From the NCBI GenBank assembly GCA_020442465.1, contig JAGRJY010000179.1, positions 1-64,000 of the forward strand: a DNA stretch of 64,000 bases, written 5' to 3'. Position numbers and translations under genes: made by a program. The notes under the pieces are model-generated. The model made no database searches, was not told the origin of the DNA, and worked only from the letters and a program-made list of their open reading frames with translations. Below, piece after piece: positions 25,769 through 35,352 of the stretch (the first letter of the stretch is position 1; each line of letters begins with the position of its first letter). Source of the stretch: Lysobacterales bacterium (GTDB lineage: Bacteria; Pseudomonadota; Gammaproteobacteria; Xanthomonadales; Xanthomonadaceae).

Positions 25769-27277
25769 ATGACTCAGCCAGAGACCCCGCCGACCACGCA
25801 CTCAAGTCCCGGGCAGGGTGATTCCGGGGCCGACGGTTCGGGGCACGCGGCAGACCTCAGACCTTCTGCCACCGCGCGGGTCAGCTTCGAGCGCCTGCGC
25901 GAGCGCACCGACGAGCTCGAATTGCTGATCTCCGGTTTGGCGCTGTTTGCCCTGCTGGGCCTGCCTGGGTGGCTGTGGGAACACTTCGAAACCTACTACG
26001 CGCGCATGCCCGTCGAAGTCGTTGCCGGCGTGATCGTGGTGTTGCCCATCCTCAGCGGTATCTGCTACGTGCTGGCCTTGCTGTTTCTGGCCCACCTTGG
26101 CGTGCGTGCCCATTGGGTGGGATTGATCGGCCTGAAAGCCGCCTTTCCCGACGGCGTGCGCTGGTCGCGTATCCAGGGCATCGGCCCGATCACGCTGGCC
26201 CGCCTTCGCGCGCGCCTGCCCGATCTGGATCGCGGCATCGAACGGGCTGATCTGGTGGCATCGACGCTGTTCTCGCTGATCACCTTCACGGCGATCGCGC
26301 TGGGCCTGCTCGGCGCATGGATGACCCTGCTGTTCGTGCTCGGCGGGCTGTTCGGCACCGCGCTCGGCGGCACCAACTGGTTCATCAACATTGCCCTGAC
26401 TGCCTTGTTCGCCAGTTTCATTGGCGCACCCATGCTGCGCTGGCTGCTCGACGGTGTGCTGGCCCGGTGGATCCCCGGCCTTGCGCGCAACCGCGTGTAC
26501 TGCGCCCTGGTCGGGCTGATTGGCTGGGTCGAGCGGCTGTTCCTGCCGACGCGGCTGATTGGCGCCACCCGGCTCGCGCTGCAAAGCCACCTGCTGCCGC
26601 GCACCTTCTTCGCCTGCTTCGTGCTGCTCGTGCTTTTCATCGCCCAGGTCAGCAACGGCTGGTTCCAGAGCGGTCGCGGGTTCGATCTGTTCGGCAGCCA
26701 GACATTCGTCAGCGGTCGCGACCTGGTCGCCGGGCACCGCAGCGGCTACTACGAATCGCAGCGACTGCCGCGCGACCGCACCCGGCCGACACCGATCATT
26801 CCGTCGCCGATGATCGAACAGGCGTGGCTGCCGCTGCTGTTGCCCTACGTGTCACTGATGGACGATCCGGTGCTGCACCAGCGCTGCGCGGCACGCGAGC
26901 CGCCGGCGGAGCAGAACTTCGACTTCAGCGCGGCGGATACGGACGCCGCGGCCGCTGCACGCGAGGCCGAGTTCGACGCCGCCACCGAGTGGTCATCGGC
27001 CTGCCTGCGCAAACTCTGGGAAGTGCGCATCGACGGCGTGGTGCAATCGCTCGACGATTTCGTCGTCACCGAGCGCCGCGACCTCGGCCTGCGCGGGCTC
27101 GGCGGCTACCTGCCGCTTAATGGGCTGTCGGCCGGGCCACACCGGATCGAAATCATCTGGCGCATCCATCCCGAGCAGGACGCTATCCTCGAGGACTTCG
27201 TGCCCAAGCGGGTGCGTCACGTGATCCCGTTCGTGTGGTCTCCCGAGTCCGCCGTCGAGGTGGCCGCGCCGCGCTGA
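25769..27277 (+). CDS. Uncharacterised membrane protein with large C-terminal domain
   Basis: Encodes 502 residues from ATG 25769. I do not recognise a family. The first ~45 residues are Ser/Thr/Gly/Pro-rich. Hydrophobic segments follow: [38 protein letters not shown], an extended pair in [19 protein letters not shown] / [32 protein letters not shown], and [16 protein letters not shown] near 280-296. After the last helix come about 200 polar residues with a possible beta domain at the end ([27 protein letters not shown]). Conserved-looking features are the cluster [16 protein letters not shown] and paired cysteines in the tail. It is divergent from the AbgT gene and convergent with the HerA-like ATPase gene. 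Localisation: inner membrane, tail probably periplasmic. Confidence 0.7.
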   Translation: MTQPETPPTTHSSPGQGDSGADGSGHAADLRPSATARVSFERLRERTDELELLISGLALFALLGLPGWLWEHFETYYARMPVEVVAGVIVVLPILSGICYVLALLFLAHLGVRAHWVGLIGLKAAFPDGVRWSRIQGIGPITLARLRARLPDLDRGIERADLVASTLFSLITFTAIALGLLGAWMTLLFVLGGLFGTALGGTNWFINIALTALFASFIGAPMLRWLLDGVLARWIPGLARNRVYCALVGLIGWVERLFLPTRLIGATRLALQSHLLPRTFFACFVLLVLFIAQVSNGWFQSGRGFDLFGSQTFVSGRDLVAGHRSGYYESQRLPRDRTRPTPIIPSPMIEQAWLPLLLPYVSLMDDPVLHQRCAAREPPAEQNFDFSAADTDAAAAAREAEFDAATEWSSACLRKLWEVRIDGVVQSLDDFVVTERRDLGLRGLGGYLPLNGLSAGPHRIEIIWRIHPEQDAILEDFVPKRVRHVIPFVWSPESAVEVAAPR

Positions 27278-27304
27278 CGCGACGCTGCCTTGAATCGGCG
27301 GTGC

Positions 27305-28810
27305 CTATCGCTTGCCGCTCAGGCTGCCGAGCACGCCGCGCAGGATCTGCCGGCCGAGCTGGTTGCCGACCGTGCGCATCGTCGACTTGGCCATGGCTTC
27401 CACCGCGCCCTGGCGCCGCGACGTACCGAACAGCCACTCGCCGATCTTCTTGGAAAAGCCCGACGATTCTTCTTTCTCGGTCTTGGCTTCCTTCTTCGGC
27501 TTGGCCGCTTCGACCTGTGCCGCCTCCTGCGCCGCCTGCTCGGCGCGCTTGGCGAGAATCTCCTGGGCCGACTCGCGGTTGATCGGCGTGTCGTACTTGC
27601 TGCCGAGCGGACTGCGTTGACGCACCGTGGCGCGTTCCTCGTCGGTGATCGCACCCATGCGGCAGCGGGGTGGCGCCATCAATACCCGTTGCACCGGCAG
27701 TGGCACACCCTTGTCCTGCAGGGTGGAGACCAGGGCTTCGCCGACGGCGAGTTGGGTGATGGCCTCGGCAACATTGATCTTCGGATTGGGTGCAAAGGTC
27801 TCGGCGGCCGAACGCACGGCCTTCTGATCGCGCGGAGTAAACGCGCGCAAGGCGTGCTGCATGCGATTGCCGAGCTGCCCGAGTACTTCGTCCGGCACGT
27901 CATCGGGGTTCTGCGAGCAGAAGTACACGCCGACACCCTTCGAGCGGATCAGCCGCACCACCTGCTCGACGCGCTGCTTCAGTGCGGCCGGACAGTCGTC
28001 GAACAGCAGGTGCGCCTCGTCGAAGAAAAACACCATCTTCGGCTGGTCGAGGTCGCCTACCTCAGGCAGGTTCTCGAACAGCTCCGAGAGCAGCCAGAGC
28101 AGGAAGCTGCTGTACAGACGCGGACGCAGGATCAGCTGGTCGGCGGCGAGAATGTGGATGATCCCCCGGCCGCTCATGTCCTGACGCATCAGGTCGGCAA
28201 GGTCGAGCGCGGGTTCGCCGAAGAACTGGCGCCCCCCATCGTTCTCGATGCGCAGCAGCGCGCGCTGGATGGCACCGATCGAGGGCGAGGAAACCAGCCC
28301 ATAGCGGGTCGACACGTCCTTCAGGTGTTCGGCGATGAAGCCGAGCAACGCACGCAAGTCGTCGAGGTCGAGCAGCAGCAGGCCGTTGTCGTCGGCGAGG
28401 CGGAAGGCGATCTCGAGCACACCGGTCTGGGTCTCGTTGAGCTCGAGCATGCGTGCCAGCAGCAGCGGCCCGACCTCGCTGATCGTGGTGCGCAGTGGAT
28501 GACCCAACTTCGCGTACAGGTCCCAGAAGATCACCGGGCTGGCCTCGGGGCGCCAGTCGGTGATCTGCATGCGATCCAGGCGTTGCTGCAGTTTCTCGCT
28601 CGCGGTGCCGGCCTGAGCGAGGCCAGCGATATCGCCCTTCACGTCGGCGACGAACACGGGGACACCGAGACGGGAGAAATTCTCTGCGAGGCCCATCAAC
28701 GAGACAGTCTTGCCGGTGCCCGTCGCGCCGGCGATCAAGCCGTGGCGATTGCCGTAGCGCGTAAGCAGGTGGACCGGCATCTCGCCGGTGCCGAGAAGAA
28801 TCTGCTGCAT
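27305..28810 (-). CDS. HerA-like P-loop ATPase, DUF853 (YjgR type)
   Basis: Encodes 501 residues, the same length as E. coli YjgR. Walker A GATGTGKT is at residues 28-35 and Walker B with catalytic acid is MVFFFDEAH near 258-266. Family signatures include FVADVKGDIAGLAQ, SPVIFWDLYAKLGHP and FCSQNPDDVPDEVLGQLGNR, the latter a sensor/arginine-finger region. The C-terminus is Lys/Glu/Ala-rich with a basic end. DUF853 proteins belong to the HerA/FtsK superfamily of hexameric motors; their cellular role is unknown. A ribosome site (GGAG) lies ten bases before the ATG. No nurA or other HerA partner gene is adjacent. Convergent with the uncharacterised membrane protein gene. Confidence 0.94.
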   Translation of the reverse strand: MQQILLGTGEMPVHLLTRYGNRHGLIAGATGTGKTVSLMGLAENFSRLGVPVFVADVKGDIAGLAQAGTASEKLQQRLDRMQITDWRPEASPVIFWDLYAKLGHPLRTTISEVGPLLLARMLELNETQTGVLEIAFRLADDNGLLLLDLDDLRALLGFIAEHLKDVSTRYGLVSSPSIGAIQRALLRIENDGGRQFFGEPALDLADLMRQDMSGRGIIHILAADQLILRPRLYSSFLLWLLSELFENLPEVGDLDQPKMVFFFDEAHLLFDDCPAALKQRVEQVVRLIRSKGVGVYFCSQNPDDVPDEVLGQLGNRMQHALRAFTPRDQKAVRSAAETFAPNPKINVAEAITQLAVGEALVSTLQDKGVPLPVQRVLMAPPRCRMGAITDEERATVRQRSPLGSKYDTPINRESAQEILAKRAEQAAQEAAQVEAAKPKKEAKTEKEESSGFSKKIGEWLFGTSRRQGAVEAMAKSTMRTVGNQLGRQILRGVLGSLSGKR

Positions 28811-28965
28811 GGATGCCTTGCTCCCGTCGCCGAGGTAGGCCCCGATTGTCGGTCAATTGTCGCGGTGGAGGTAGAACCCCGTCGGGCAGGCCTGTGCACG
28901 ACGTCGCGACCCGGCGCGCGTACTCGGGTTAAGCTTGCGCGCGTTCCCGACCTCCCATTCAGGCC

Positions 28966-30420
28966 ATGGCCTCTCGATTGCTGATTCGCACCTGCGCCGC
29001 GGCGCTGCTTCCCTTGCTGGCTGCCTGCGCCGGCTCGTCGACGCGCCCCGGACCGATCGTCGGTCCGACTCAGACCGAAGCGCTGCTGTCGATGGAGCAA
29101 TGGGCGCTGGAGCTGGAGCAAGCGCAGGCGGCCGAGGACCAGGCCATCGCCTCCGAGCGGCTGATCGTGGCAGCCGCGACCGCGGCCGACCGGGCGCGCG
29201 CCTGTGCGCAGGTCGAGGATTGCGACGCCAAGCCGGTGCTTGCCAGGATGGCCGAGCTGGGCACTGCCCACGCTGCCTGGATGAGCGCGCACAGCGTCAG
29301 TGCAGAATGGGCCGATGCGGAAAGTGCCGCGGTAGAGGTGGAAGCGTCGGCCGGTGACGAGTCGATGGCACCGGTCGCGGCGACGTTGACGCGGTTCGAC
29401 GGTCGCGAGCTGGCCGACGTCATCGTCCTCAACGAATCGGTGCGCGCGTCGCTCAACGAGTGGCTGACGTGGATGCGCCCGCAGCTGCTGGAGACACTCG
29501 ACAACTACCAGTCGCTGCGAGACGACATGTGGCCGGCCTTCGAGCGCGCCGGTCTGCCTGAAGCCATCCTGTTCGGCATTCTGGCCAAGGAGTCGAACGC
29601 CAAGGTCCATGCGACCTCACGCGTTGGCGCGGCGGGGCCGCTGCAGTTCATGCCGGCGACGGGACGGCGTTTTGGTCTGGGTCGCGCAGCGGACGGATTC
29701 GACTCGCGTTTCGATCCTGCCGCGGCGGCCGACGCTGCCGTGCGCTACCTGCAGGAGCGGTTCGCCGAGTATGACCACGACCTGACCTTCGCGCTGGCTG
29801 CCTACAACGGCGGGGAAGGGCGGCTGATCCGGCTGCACCGGCAGTTTCCGCACGCGTCGTACTGGGATGCCACCATCCAGTCGCGGTTGCCGCGCGAAAC
29901 CCGCGACTACGTGCCGATGGTGCTGGCGGCGGCGTGGATCTTTCTGCACGCGGAAGAACTGGACGTGCCCCGGCCCAGCGCACGCACCGACGTCACGCAG
30001 GTGACCCTGGAAGCGCCGGCATCGCTGAATTCGCTGGCCATCTGTCTGGGCCAGGACGCGTCGCGAAACGGCTGGTTTCGCGCGCTGCGCAACCAGAATC
30101 CTCGTTGGCTGCCGCATATCGAGTTGCCCGTGGGCACCGCGGTGCGGATCCCGTCCGTGGTGGCCGAGGGCTACCGCACCCGCTGCCTCGCGGGCGAGCG
30201 CGCCGAACTGGCGCTCGGCATCGCCGCTGCGGCCAAACAGCATCTTGCGAGCGCGGCGGTGGCCACGGCCTACACGGTGAAGCGCGGCGATACCCTGGCC
30301 GCGATCGCACGCAGGCACCAGTGCGATACGCGCCAGCTGGCTTCGGCCAACAACGTCAAAGGCCCCCGCTACCTGATCAGGCCGGGACAGAGCCTGCGTC
30401 TGACCGGCTGCCGCGGATAG
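28966..30420 (+). CDS. mltD: Lytic murein transglycosylase, MltD-type, with LysM
   Basis: Encodes 484 residues. A lipoprotein signal ends with lipobox LLAAC (C21). An Ala/Glu-rich helical region of ~100 residues precedes the SLT domain. The catalytic glutamate is E209 in AKESNAKVHATSRVGAAGPLQFMPATG, and ALAAYNGGEGRL is also present. One LysM module closes the protein (AYTVKRGDTLAAIARRHQ ... LIRPGQSLRL). It cleaves peptidoglycan between MurNAc and GlcNAc to form 1,6-anhydro ends, anchored in the outer membrane. The N-terminal helical extension is longer than in E. coli MltD. Divergent from the HerA-like gene, convergent with psd. Confidence 0.93.
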   Translation: MASRLLIRTCAAALLPLLAACAGSSTRPGPIVGPTQTEALLSMEQWALELEQAQAAEDQAIASERLIVAAATAADRARACAQVEDCDAKPVLARMAELGTAHAAWMSAHSVSAEWADAESAAVEVEASAGDESMAPVAATLTRFDGRELADVIVLNESVRASLNEWLTWMRPQLLETLDNYQSLRDDMWPAFERAGLPEAILFGILAKESNAKVHATSRVGAAGPLQFMPATGRRFGLGRAADGFDSRFDPAAAADAAVRYLQERFAEYDHDLTFALAAYNGGEGRLIRLHRQFPHASYWDATIQSRLPRETRDYVPMVLAAAWIFLHAEELDVPRPSARTDVTQVTLEAPASLNSLAICLGQDASRNGWFRALRNQNPRWLPHIELPVGTAVRIPSVVAEGYRTRCLAGERAELALGIAAAAKQHLASAAVATAYTVKRGDTLAAIARRHQCDTRQLASANNVKGPRYLIRPGQSLRLTGCRG

Positions 30421-30494
30421 GGGACGTGGTCAGCGCGCCGCGTTCGCGCCGCAACCAGCCGAGCCGCCGCGAGTGAGCAGGCAGGGATGACGGA

Positions 30495-31340
30495 CTAGGT
30501 TGGGGTCCTGCGCGCCATGGCCCCGCCGATCCGCGTCGGGCTCTGGCTCTCGCGCTCGACCAGTTCGATCGCGCCCGGTGGAAACAGCAGGATCACCGTC
30601 GACCCGTAGTTGAAGCGTGCCATTTCATCGCCGCGCTCGAGCTTGATCGACTTGTCCGCCCAGTCACGTGCACGCGGCGCGGCCGCGTAGGGCGGGATCT
30701 CCTCGCCGCCCCACACCGTCTCGACCCCGGACACGAGAATGGCGCCGACCATCACGATGGCCATCGGGCCGAAGTCCGTGTCGAAGTGGCACACCAGGCG
30801 CTCGTTGCGCGCAAACAGGCGCGGGATGGCTTCCACCGCCCACGGCGCCACGCTGAACAGGCGTCCCGGCACGTGCAGGGTGTCGGTGAGGCGACCGCCC
30901 CACGGCATGTGCACGCGGTGGTAGTCGCGCGGCGAGAGATAGATGTTGACGAACGTCCCGCCGTCGAACGCCTCGGCCCGCTGCGCGTCGCCGAGCAGTT
31001 CGGACGCCGTGTAGCTGTGCCCCTTGGCCTGGAAGATGCGGCCCTGCTCGATTCGGCCCTGTTGGCTCAACCGGCCGTCTGCCGGCAGGCTGAGCACGGC
31101 CTCGTCGTCGGGCTGCGGCCGTGCACCGGGTTTCAGGGCGCGGGTGAAGAAGGCGTTGAAACTGGCGTACCGGGCAGGGTCGGATTCGATCGCCTCGTCG
31201 AGGTCGACGCGGAATCGTCGGTATACCTGGTTGATCAGCGTGGATTTCAGCGGTTGCCAGCGGCTGCGCGCGATCTGCCGGGCCAGGGCCGACAGCAGCC
31301 GGTGCGGAAGCAGGTACTGCAGGACGACGGCGGGCCGCAT
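30495..31340 (-). CDS. psd: Phosphatidylserine decarboxylase proenzyme
   Basis: Encodes 281 residues from ATG 31340. It makes phosphatidylethanolamine at the inner membrane. The pyruvoyl-forming cleavage site is GST in [11 protein letters not shown] near the C-terminus, where Ser becomes the pyruvoyl group of the alpha chain. The charge-relay histidines lie in [13 protein letters not shown] and in [29 protein letters not shown] is the usual N-terminal signature. The start codon shares one base with the stop of the SCO1 gene (TGATG), so translation is coupled. Length is normal for the type I bacterial enzyme. Confidence 0.96.
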   Translation of the reverse strand: MRPAVVLQYLLPHRLLSALARQIARSRWQPLKSTLINQVYRRFRVDLDEAIESDPARYASFNAFFTRALKPGARPQPDDEAVLSLPADGRLSQQGRIEQGRIFQAKGHSYTASELLGDAQRAEAFDGGTFVNIYLSPRDYHRVHMPWGGRLTDTLHVPGRLFSVAPWAVEAIPRLFARNERLVCHFDTDFGPMAIVMVGAILVSGVETVWGGEEIPPYAAAPRARDWADKSIKLERGDEMARFNYGSTVILLFPPGAIELVERESQSPTRIGGAMARRTPT

Positions 31341-32020
31341 CACGGTGTCTCGGCGCCGGTTTCGGCGCGCATGAGTGCGCCGAGGTCGGCGGTGATCGCG
31401 TCCGGCTGCAGCGGCGGGCGCATGACGCCGCGTAGCGTCGCATCCGGGCCGATCAGGGACAGTGAAGACGAGTGATCGATGGTGTAGCCGCCGTCGGGCA
31501 GGGCTGTCTTCATGAACACCATGCCGAACCCGCGGGAGAACTGTTCCAGCTCGGCGAGATCGCCGCTGGCGCCGATGAACTCGGGGTCGAAAAAGCTGGC
31601 GTATTCCTGCGCCTTCTCCGCGGTGTCCCGTTCGGGGTCGACTGCGACGAACAGCACCTGCGGACGCTGCTGTGCCTCCGGCCAGCGTTTGGTCACCTCG
31701 GCCAGCAAGCCCAGGGTCGTCGGGCACACATCGGGGCAGTGGGTGAAACCGATGAACAGAACGGTCCAGTGGCCAAGCAGATCGGCGCGGGTCAGCGCCG
31801 ATCCATCAGCGCGTTGCAGGGCGAAGTCGGCCACCGCGCGCGGCTGCGGGTAGAGCAGGGTGCCGCGCAGTGCCGGCGCCGGGGTGCCGGATCGGGGCGC
31901 GGGAGCGCTGCCCCAGAAGTGCTGGGCGGCTACCAGGCCGAGGCCGGCGGCCAGCGCCACGGCAAGCACACCGAGCACCGGCAGCCGAGCGCTGCCGCGC
32001 ATGGAAGGGAATCTGATCAT
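31340..32020 (-). CDS. SCO1/SenC family copper-binding thioredoxin-like protein
   Basis: Encodes 226 residues from ATG 32020; an internal ATG at 32002 is an alternative. An N-terminal transmembrane anchor ([19 protein letters not shown]) places the thioredoxin fold in the periplasm. Copper ligands are CPDVC (C95, C99) in [16 protein letters not shown] and H183 in TIDHSSS. SCO1 proteins deliver copper to, or reduce, the CuA site of cytochrome c oxidase; some act in redox defence. No oxidase genes are in this window, so the client is inferred. First gene of a two-gene unit with psd; divergent from prmB by 79 bases. Confidence 0.94.
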   Translation of the reverse strand: MIRFPSMRGSARLPVLGVLAVALAAGLGLVAAQHFWGSAPAPRSGTPAPALRGTLLYPQPRAVADFALQRADGSALTRADLLGHWTVLFIGFTHCPDVCPTTLGLLAEVTKRWPEAQQRPQVLFVAVDPERDTAEKAQEYASFFDPEFIGASGDLAELEQFSRGFGMVFMKTALPDGGYTIDHSSSLSLIGPDATLRGVMRPPLQPDAITADLGALMRAETGAETP

Positions 32021-32056
32021 GCCGACATTATGCCGTGAAGCCCCGGCGCAATCCCC

Positions 32057-32062
32057 TATACT
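32057..32062 (+). promoter_or_regulatory. Possible prmB -10 element
   Basis: TATACT at 32057-32062, 37 bases before the prmB start codon, in the short gap divergent to the SCO1 gene. The -35 region at standard spacing is weak. Confidence 0.35.
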
Positions 32063-32099
32063 GCCGCGATGGATGCCGCCGGTGCGGCGACGGCCCTGC

Positions 32100-33020
32100 A
32101 TGAGCGAAGAACTTCAGACCATCATCGACCTCATCCGCTACGGCGGCAGCCGCTTCAACGCGGCCGGTCTCACCTTCGGGCACAGCTACGACAACGCGCT
32201 CGACGAAGCGACGCAGCTCACGCTTTTTGCTTTGCACATGCCGCACGATCTCAGTCCGGTGTATGGCCAGGCGCGGGTGACCGCGGAGGAGCGGAAAGCC
32301 GTGCTGGCGCTGTTCCAGCGGCGCATCGATGAGCGCATGCCTGCGGCCTATCTGACCGGGGAGGCGTGGTTCGCCGGCCTGTCGTTCAAGACCGACAGTC
32401 GGGCCCTGGTGCCACGCTCGCCAATCGCCGAGCTGATCGAGGCCGGCTTCCACCCCTGGATCGAAGGTTTGGACGTGCATCGCGCGCTGGATCTGTGCAC
32501 CGGATCCGGCTGCATCGGAATCGCGATGGCGCATCACCAGCCGGAGTGGCAGGTCGATTGCGCCGACATATCCGATGACGCGCTGGCGCTGGCGCGGGAA
32601 AACGCCGAGCGCCTGCATGTCGATCGCCGCGTGCGCATGCTCAAGTCGGACCTGTTCGCCGGTCTGAGCGGCGAGGTCTACGATCTGATTGTCAGCAATC
32701 CGCCCTATGTCACGCATGCGGAGGTCGATGCGTTGCCGTCGGAGTACCGCTTCGAGCCCGAGCTCGGGCTGCGTGCGGGCGACGACGGGCTGGACATCGC
32801 GCTGCGAATCCTGCGTGACGCCCCCCGCCATCTGAGCGAGGGGGGCGTGCTGATCGTCGAGGTCGGCGAAAGCGAGCGCGCACTCGAGGCCCTGCTGCCG
32901 GAGTTGGCGCTGGCCTGGATCGAATTCCGCGTCGGTCAGATGGGTGTGTTCGCCGTCGACCGGGAGACCTTGCTGGCGCACGCGGAGCGGATCGCCGAGC
33001 TGGCCAACGCGCGCGGCTGA
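32100..33020 (+). CDS. prmB: 50S ribosomal protein uL3 glutamine methyltransferase PrmB
   Basis: Encodes 306 residues from ATG 32100 ([19 protein letters not shown]), the N-terminus usual for PrmB. It N5-methylates a glutamine of ribosomal protein L3 in the cytosol. The N-terminal helical domain (~1-115) is followed by the SAM-binding Rossmann domain with [15 protein letters not shown] near 127-141. The active-site NPPY is in [17 protein letters not shown], and [15 protein letters not shown] follows. The C-terminus [14 protein letters not shown] fits PrmB rather than PrmC, as does the following gene aroC, a neighbour of prmB in many gammaproteobacteria. Confidence 0.96.
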   Translation: MSEELQTIIDLIRYGGSRFNAAGLTFGHSYDNALDEATQLTLFALHMPHDLSPVYGQARVTAEERKAVLALFQRRIDERMPAAYLTGEAWFAGLSFKTDSRALVPRSPIAELIEAGFHPWIEGLDVHRALDLCTGSGCIGIAMAHHQPEWQVDCADISDDALALARENAERLHVDRRVRMLKSDLFAGLSGEVYDLIVSNPPYVTHAEVDALPSEYRFEPELGLRAGDDGLDIALRILRDAPRHLSEGGVLIVEVGESERALEALLPELALAWIEFRVGQMGVFAVDRETLLAHAERIAELANARG

Positions 33021-33043
33021 GTCCGCACCGCAAGGAGCACCGC

Positions 33044-34138
33044 ATGGGATCGAACACGACCGGCAAGCTGTTCAGCGTGACCACGTTCGGCGAAAGCCAT
33101 GGTCCGGCGATCGGTTGCGTGATCGACGGCTGCCCGCCCGGTATCGCCATCGACGCCAGCGAGTTCACCCACGACTTGTCGCGACGCGCCACCGGAAAGT
33201 CACGACATACCTCGCAACGTCGTGAGTCGGATCAGGTGGAAATCCTCTCGGGCGTCTACCAGGGGGTGACGACGGGTACGCCGATCGGCCTGCTGGTGCG
33301 CAATACCGATGCGCGGAGCAAGGACTACGCCGATATCGACGATGTCTTCCGCCCGGCCCATGCCGACTACACCTACTGGCAGAAGTACGGCGTGCGCGAC
33401 CCGCGCGGCGGCGGGCGGTCCTCGGCCCGCGAAACCACGATGCGGGTGGCCGCGGCGGTGCTGGCCAAGAAATGGCTGGCCGAGCGCGGCGTGCGGGTGC
33501 GCGGCTACCTCGCCCAGCTGGGCGAGCTGACGCCGCGCGCCTTCGACTGGGAAGTGGTCGAAACCAATCCGTTCTTTTGGCCGGATGGCGACATGGTCGA
33601 AGAGCTTGAGCACTACATGGACGCGTTGCGCAAGTCCGGCGATTCGGTGGGTGCGCGGGTTTCGGTGGTCGCTGAGGGCGTGCCGGCGGGGTGGGGTGAG
33701 CCGGTCTACGGCAAACTCGACGCCGAGTTGGCTGCCGCGCTGATGAGCATCAACGCGGTGAAAGGAGTCGAGATCGGGGCCGGCTTCGACTGCGTCGACC
33801 AGCTCGGCACCGAGCATCGCGACGAAATGCTGCCGGAAGGCTTCCTGTCGAACAATGCGGGCGGCATTCTCGGCGGCATCTCCAGTGGCCAGGCCGTGGT
33901 GTGCTCGATGGCCCTGAAGCCGACATCCAGCATCCGTATTCCCGGTCGCTCGGTGAACACGTCGGGCGCCCCGGTGGAAGTCGTGACCAAGGGACGGCAT
34001 GACCCCTGCGTGGGCATCCGCGCGACGCCGATCGCCGAGGCGATGGTTGCACTCGTGCTGATGGACCAGGCCTTGCGACATCGTGCCCAGTGCGCCGATG
34101 TCGGCGAGATGGCACCCAGGATTCCGCCGGAGGCGTGA
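33044..34138 (+). CDS. aroC: Chorismate synthase
   Basis: Encodes 364 residues; AAGGAG lies eight bases before ATG 33044. It converts 5-enolpyruvylshikimate-3-phosphate to chorismate using reduced FMN, the last common step to aromatic amino acids; TrpFBA encoded downstream use the product line. Signatures: [19 protein letters not shown] at the N-terminus, [19 protein letters not shown] carrying phosphate-binding Arg residues, [20 protein letters not shown] and [18 protein letters not shown]. Length matches the E. coli enzyme (361). It follows prmB by 23 bases, suggesting one transcript. Confidence 0.98.
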   Translation: MGSNTTGKLFSVTTFGESHGPAIGCVIDGCPPGIAIDASEFTHDLSRRATGKSRHTSQRRESDQVEILSGVYQGVTTGTPIGLLVRNTDARSKDYADIDDVFRPAHADYTYWQKYGVRDPRGGGRSSARETTMRVAAAVLAKKWLAERGVRVRGYLAQLGELTPRAFDWEVVETNPFFWPDGDMVEELEHYMDALRKSGDSVGARVSVVAEGVPAGWGEPVYGKLDAELAAALMSINAVKGVEIGAGFDCVDQLGTEHRDEMLPEGFLSNNAGGILGGISSGQAVVCSMALKPTSSIRIPGRSVNTSGAPVEVVTKGRHDPCVGIRATPIAEAMVALVLMDQALRHRAQCADVGEMAPRIPPEA

Positions 34139-34234
34139 GCGCGGCGCGGTCCGGTATCAGTTTTGGTCCCGATGGATGCCAAGGCGGCGCGTCGGGCTTC
34201 GGCGGCACACAACGCTTGAGGTGAATCGAACGGC

Positions 34235-35248
34235 ATGAGTACGGCGAAGAAGGTGGCCGTGGTGGGCGCGACGGGTGCAGTGGGCCAGACCCTGCTTGAA
34301 CTGCTGGAGGAGCGGGATTTTCCGTTCTCCGACCTGGTGCCGCTGGCGAGCGAGCACAGTGCCGGCACCAGGGTGCGGTGCAAACAGCGCGACTACGTCG
34401 TGCAGGATCTCGAGCGTTTCGACTTCAGCGGTGTCGATATCGCGTTCTTCTCCGCGGGCGGCTCGGTGTCGAAGGTGCACGCACCGCGCGCCGCCGCAGC
34501 CGGGGCCGTGGTGATCGACAACACGTCCGAGTTTCGCTACGACCCTGACGTGCCCCTGGTCGTGAGCGAAGTGAACCCCGAGAAGATCGCCGACCGCCCC
34601 AAGGGCATCATCGCCAATCCCAATTGTTCGACCATGCAGATGCTGGTCGCCCTGGCGCCGCTGCATCGCCGCGCAGGCATCGAGCGCATCAATGTCGCCA
34701 CCTATCAGTCGGTCTCGGGGGCGGGGCGCTCCGCGCTCGAGGAGCTGGGCAAGCAGACCGCCGCGATGCTCAATTTCCAGAGCCCCGAGCCGGTGCGATT
34801 TCCGGTGCAGATCGCGTTCAACGTCATTCCCCACATCGACGTCTTCCTCGACAACGGCTACACCAAGGAAGAAATGAAGATGGTGTGGGAGACGCGCAAG
34901 ATTCTCGGCGACGAGTCCATCCAGGTGAATCCCACCGCGGTGCGGGTGCCGGTGTTCTACGGGCACGCCGAAGCGGTGCACATCGAGTTTCGCGAGCGGA
35001 TCAGCGCCGAGGAGGCCCGCGCCCTGCTCCGCGATGCGCCGGGCATCGAGCTGGTGGACGACGCCAAGCCGGGCGGGTACCCCACTCCGGTCACCCACGC
35101 TGCCGGTACCGATCCGGTGTTCGTCGGGCGCATCCGCGAGGACATTTCGCATCCGCGCGGCCTCGCCCTCTGGGTCGTCGCGGACAACATCCGCAAGGGG
35201 GCAGCCTTGAATGCGATCCAGATTGCGGAGATATTGGTGAAATCCTAA
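34235..35248 (+). CDS. asd: Aspartate-semialdehyde dehydrogenase
   Basis: Encodes 337 residues. It makes aspartate semialdehyde from aspartyl phosphate for lysine, diaminopimelate, threonine and methionine synthesis. The NADP-binding motif GATGAVGQTLLELL is at 11-24. The catalytic cysteine is C131 in IANPNCSTMQ. The active-site glutamine lies in VATYQSVSGAGRSALEEL. This is the shorter USG-1-like/ASADH2 type rather than the 367-residue E. coli form, based on length and the SGAGRSALEEL segment. It lies 96 bases after aroC; the fimV promoter overlaps its last codons. Confidence 0.96.
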   Translation: MSTAKKVAVVGATGAVGQTLLELLEERDFPFSDLVPLASEHSAGTRVRCKQRDYVVQDLERFDFSGVDIAFFSAGGSVSKVHAPRAAAAGAVVIDNTSEFRYDPDVPLVVSEVNPEKIADRPKGIIANPNCSTMQMLVALAPLHRRAGIERINVATYQSVSGAGRSALEELGKQTAAMLNFQSPEPVRFPVQIAFNVIPHIDVFLDNGYTKEEMKMVWETRKILGDESIQVNPTAVRVPVFYGHAEAVHIEFRERISAEEARALLRDAPGIELVDDAKPGGYPTPVTHAAGTDPVFVGRIREDISHPRGLALWVVADNIRKGAALNAIQIAEILVKS

Positions 35249-35262
35249 ACGTGATCTATAGT
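35234..35262 (+). promoter_or_regulatory. Probable fimV promoter
   Basis: TTGGTG (35234-35239) and TATAGT (35257-35262) are separated by 17 bases. The pair straddles the asd stop codon (35246-35248). Transcription would begin near 35269, leaving an ~84-base leader before fimV. Confidence 0.55.
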
Positions 35263-35352
35263 TAGGTCCGCGTTGTCAAGCCGTTTCTAGCTTTCAGGGA
35301 CGAAGTCGCGGATGGGCCAAGGCCGCGTTCATGCGCTCGGGGGAGATGCCTG

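Noticed and set aside
27290..28984. A 564-codon plus-strand frame opposite the HerA-like gene
   Set aside because: The minus strand encodes Walker A and B and family motifs; the opposite frame has no recognisable domain.
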